Assembly: GCF_024054565.1 (NCBI RefSeq)
Contig: NZ_JAMXLR010000055.1
Location: 301,535 to 365,534, forward strand
Length of the DNA: 64,000 bases
Origin: Aeoliella straminimaris
GTDB taxonomy: Bacteria; Planctomycetota; Planctomycetia; Pirellulales; Lacipirellulaceae
Reading direction: 5' to 3'
Position numbers and translations under genes: made by a program. Below the pieces are notes generated by a model. That model was not told where the DNA came from. It was given only the letters and a program-made list of their open reading frames with translations, and did no database searches. Every line of letters begins with the position of its first letter. Position 1 is the stretch's first letter. Positions 61,664-64,000 of this stretch are shown here, piece after piece.

Positions 61664-61700
61664 GTTCTACAGCTCTTGCAACTACTGAACACTCAAACAG

Positions 61701-61721
61701 TGGGCGATGAGGGACTCGAAC
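61701..61721 (-). other. tRNA 3'-end-like fragment, candidate attachment site
   Basis: Read on the minus strand the segment is GTTCGAGTCCCTCATCGCCC plus A, which looks like the T-loop (TTCGAGTC) and 3' acceptor strand of a tRNA. The D arm, anticodon arm and 5' acceptor strand are not present on the adjacent minus-strand sequence. Integrases commonly use such tRNA 3' ends as att sites, and the integrase relic lies just upstream. Confidence 0.5.
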
Positions 61722-62482
61722 GATTCCCAGGAAACGAGGGAAATTCGCCGTTTTCCGATGCCCGCGGCGCAGAATGCGGCGCAGTTGATGCAGATTCGGC
61801 CCCAATTGCCCCCGATCTGTCCCTCGTCGTCGAGCGGTGGTCGGAACTGCCTGAGGCCGTGCGGGCTGGCATCGTGGCGATGGTGCGAACTAGCACCGGC
61901 GAGAAACCCTGATCGATTTCGACAGTAGCCCCCCGGTCTCTTGGGTCCTTCCTCCGCCGCGCCGCGTGGGGGGTGCTAGCCGATCGCACGCGTGCTAGAG
62001 ATAGTCCGTCCCCCAGTAGTTGCTACTACTACCCGAGTCTTGGCCAACGCGTGCGCGAATCTCCCTCGATTTGGCTCGGCGGTCCCCCAGGTATACCGCG
62101 GAAAGGACCCGTCGGCAAAACACTCTATTTTTGCCAAAAAATACGGCCGATTTAGGTGTCGGTCGGAGACTCGGCCAAACCAAGATCATGGTACCCCCCG
62201 GGGGGTGATCAGTTTCTGGTCGGCTTCAGCGCGCAGCCGAAGCCCCAGCCGCGGACATTTTTTGGCAGCAAACGCATAAGGGGGTAGGGGGGAGTACGCG
62301 CCACCAGCTTTTTACCCGCACCCCCAGGGTCGCGATTGGTTCCAGTCTGAATTATTCCCTTGTCCATATTCAGGCCAAATAGTCGTTCTGTTGGCCTGAG
62401 CTCATTGCGTCCCGCGTTTCAGCTAGCAAAAATGACCAAGCCCAAGAAAGTATCACTCCATAACGAGAAGGAGGGGGAACTT
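61722..62482. other. Non-coding stretch rich in palindromes
   Basis: 761 bp without a convincing gene. It contains a perfect 14-bp palindrome ACCCCCCGGGGGGT (62193-62206), a hairpin GGCAAAA/TTTTGCC near 62117-62139, and G/C-run tracts near 62280-62330. A strong AAGGAGGGGG motif just before 62483 is the ribosome binding site of the next gene. It may be the residue of an integrative element. Confidence 0.4.
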
Positions 62483-63208
62483 ATGAAACAACTTGTGAGA
62501 TTAATGTCTTTGGCGATCGTCCTACAATTTGGTGTTTGCGCACCAAATTCAATGGCGGCACCTGTGGTCATCGATTTCGATAGTCTGACACCCGGAGCTC
62601 TTCCCGGAGATGTCCTGATAGATCATGGTGTCACCTTCGTAACGTGTAATACGCCAAATGGTTTGACCGTGGGGAGCGTATTTTCGATAAATGATCCCCT
62701 CGACGAGTTCCAAGTCGAAGAGTCAATCAATGGCCCGCTGTCGCCTCCCAATTTGGCGTTCGCACGGGACAGAGGCTACCCTGGCGATTTGCTGATGCAG
62801 TTCGTACAGCCTGTGACAAATGTGGGGCTGTTCATCGACATACATCAATTTGAACCTGGAGACCTAGTGCGGCTCGTTGCGCTAGAGTCGACTGGAACAT
62901 CGGGGGAGTTCCGCGTTCTAGAATTGGACGATGCTATCGACAACGCGATCGGAGGAGAAGCCAACCACCTACAAGTGGGAGGTGGCATCGGATCGTTTTC
63001 CTACGCTCTCTTTCAAGTCACTTCGGAAACCGACCCTGAAGGGATAGATAATTTGTCGTTCACATTCGTGCCCGAACCATCTAGCATAACACTCTTGTGT
63101 CTTATCTTTGCAGCGGCTGCTCGGTCGAGAACGGCTGCGGTCGCTTCAGCCACACTAAGGTCGGCCTGTGGATTTGCTCCGCATGTACGAGTCCTTCTCC
63201 TCCAATAA
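62483..63208 (+). CDS. Secreted PEP-CTERM protein
   Basis: 241 residues from ATG 62483, which has AGGAGGGGG at the right spacing. Signal peptide near 1-27 (LMSLAIVLQFGVCAPNSMAA). The middle is beta-rich (VVIDFDSLTPGALPGD, NVGLFIDIHQF) and resembles lectin-like PEP-CTERM proteins. FVPEPSSITLLCLIFAAAARSR is the exosortase sorting signal, but about 22 extra residues follow. Codon use is more A/T-rich than in the genes to the left. Confidence 0.72.
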   Translation: MKQLVRLMSLAIVLQFGVCAPNSMAAPVVIDFDSLTPGALPGDVLIDHGVTFVTCNTPNGLTVGSVFSINDPLDEFQVEESINGPLSPPNLAFARDRGYPGDLLMQFVQPVTNVGLFIDIHQFEPGDLVRLVALESTGTSGEFRVLELDDAIDNAIGGEANHLQVGGGIGSFSYALFQVTSETDPEGIDNLSFTFVPEPSSITLLCLIFAAAARSRTAAVASATLRSACGFAPHVRVLLLQ

Positions 63209-63398
63209 ATGTTCTGACTTAGTACTCCATGGGTGCGACCAAGGTTCCGAAATCTTCTATCTCGATACGGACCGGTCGACCATCCGCCGTTCGGCCGAGA
63301 ATTGCACAATGCCCGCGCGGCCTGATTTAGGCGGCCGAGTATTCTGGGACGCCGAGTCAATTCGCGAGTGGATCAGGGTGGGCTGCCCCTCAGTCTAG
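63183..63398 (+). CDS. AlpA-like helix-turn-helix protein, possible excisionase
   Basis: 71 residues if it starts at ATG 63183 (ATG 63168 also possible; both overlap the PEP-CTERM gene). The C-terminal part, TDRSTIRRSAENCTMPARP then GGRVFWDAESIREWIRVGCPS, fits the AlpA/MerR-like winged helix found beside integrases, with the usual (F/R)W..(E)I..W. end. The first helix is degenerate, so the gene may be decayed. Excisionases of this class direct integrase or regulate prophage-like elements. Confidence 0.5.
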   Translation: MYESFSSNKCSDLVLHGCDQGSEIFYLDTDRSTIRRSAENCTMPARPDLGGRVFWDAESIREWIRVGCPSV

Positions 63399-63565
63399 TT
63401 TGGCTCTTAGCGGTGCTACGCCTCGTTTCGACAAGCTACGCACGAGTGCTGATTAGATCCAGGTTAAAATAGCATGGCGATCACGGCTCTACATACTCCT
63501 CGGACTGATCTGCGAGCGTCCAGCGGCGTGCTCGAACTAAATCCAATCGATAAGGAATACGCACC

Positions 63566-64000
63566 ATGAGTAATACGGCCAAGAAACCAAGTACCAAGGT
63601 GTATTATCCGCTAGAAATCCAGGGGCACGGCTGGAAGGTGAGAACGGGTCGTCTCAAGCCGGGGCGAGGACGCCCGCATAAAGTACAACCGATCTTTCAA
63701 GTTGTAGCAGAAAAAATCCCCTTTGAAGCTCTGTCGGGAATTATGAAGGACTTAATTGCGCACGGATACCTACTTGAAGGTGTATATCTGGCTCACGACT
63801 CGATGGGGGTTGCTCGCTATGGCGGTCGCGGCCAAATATTTACCCGTCTTAGCACCCACAAGAGGAACTACCCGCAGGAGCTGCACTATTTCTCATTCTA
63901 CATCATCAACGACAAGAACCATGAGCGAGAAATCGAGACTGCTATCCTGAGGGCGGCTGGTCCGCAAATGGTCTTAAACACCCGGAAGGTGCAGAGTGGT
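63566..64000 (+). CDS. GIY-YIG-like nuclease domain protein, cut by the window end
   Basis: 145 residues are visible from ATG 63566 (AAGGA lies about ten bases upstream) and the frame is still open at 64000. A basic N-terminus (VRTGRLKPGRGRPHKV) precedes LLEGVYLAHDS (GIY position), GVARYGGRGQIFTRLSTHK (YIG position and Arg), HEREIETAILRAAG (metal-binding Glu) and MVLNTRK (Asn). This order is that of GIY-YIG nucleases. The match is by motif only. Codon use is A/T-rich compared with the rest of the window, as for recently acquired DNA. Confidence 0.6.
   Translation, partial: MSNTAKKPSTKVYYPLEIQGHGWKVRTGRLKPGRGRPHKVQPIFQVVAEKIPFEALSGIMKDLIAHGYLLEGVYLAHDSMGVARYGGRGQIFTRLSTHKRNYPQELHYFSFYIINDKNHEREIETAILRAAGPQMVLNTRKVQSG

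Noticed and set aside
1..64000. CRISPR array, toxin-antitoxin pair, phage structural genes or secondary-metabolite cluster
   Set aside because: No regularly spaced repeats of 25-40 bp, no recognisable pair of small toxin/antitoxin genes, no phage capsid/portal/terminase and no PKS/NRPS domains were seen.

Overview
The window looks like chromosome from a planctomycete, probably in or near the Pirellulales. The reasons are two PEP-CTERM proteins (one with a dockerin-like repeat), a sulfatase with a Cys-type maturation motif, GH29 and GH172 enzymes, a DUF1583 protein, an R/P/G-rich secreted surface protein, a MoxR/DUF58/VWA cluster facing a giant TPR protein, and few strong Shine-Dalgarno sites. 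The identification is inference from gene content; no rRNA or intact tRNA gene was seen.

Layout. 1-3543: the end of a heme A synthase gene, then ctaB, an ABC-2 exporter pair and a DUF420 (CtaM-like) gene, reading as one cytochrome oxidase assembly operon. 3597-10974: a YiiX-like peptidase, a phytase-like PEP-CTERM protein, glutamate dehydrogenase and two lineage-specific membrane proteins. 11087-13495: DAHP synthase (aroF) behind a leader peptide and attenuator, and leuB. 14557-21491: sulfatase, alpha-L-fucosidase, methylmalonate-semialdehyde dehydrogenase and a nitrilase-family amidohydrolase, separated by palindromic MITE-like elements. 21528-27363: small hypotheticals, then an exported CocE/NonD hydrolase with a C45 acyltransferase-like protein. 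27377-30708: GH172 divergent from a XylR-type regulator. 31124-33240: a probable D-glutamate catabolic pair (DgcN/DgcA-like). 33333-42000: C39-like peptidase, a structured non-coding patch, sugar dehydrogenases, a GH43/32-like protein, a TraX-like protein and a secreted R/P/G-rich protein.

42404-60645 is the largest module. MoxR ATPase, DUF58 and two membrane VWA proteins run leftward; a 2236-residue TPR protein, a DUF1583 protein and a coiled-coil membrane protein run rightward from a shared intergenic region. The set reads as a planctomycete elaboration of the Bat/MoxR-VWA envelope machinery.

60729-64000 is accessory in character: a frameshifted EF-hand pseudogene abuts a 5'-truncated integrase, a tRNA-3'-end-like fragment follows, then a second PEP-CTERM protein, an AlpA-like HTH protein and a GIY-YIG-like protein cut by the window end. 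Base composition is visibly more A/T-rich there.

The most striking item is the control region of aroF (12104-12335): a 24-residue peptide whose residues 5-13 are FWYYFWFSF, a 15-bp terminator with a T tract, and a 12-pair alternative helix starting just past the aromatic codons. Together they read as a complete ribosome-mediated attenuator sensing all three aromatic amino acids.
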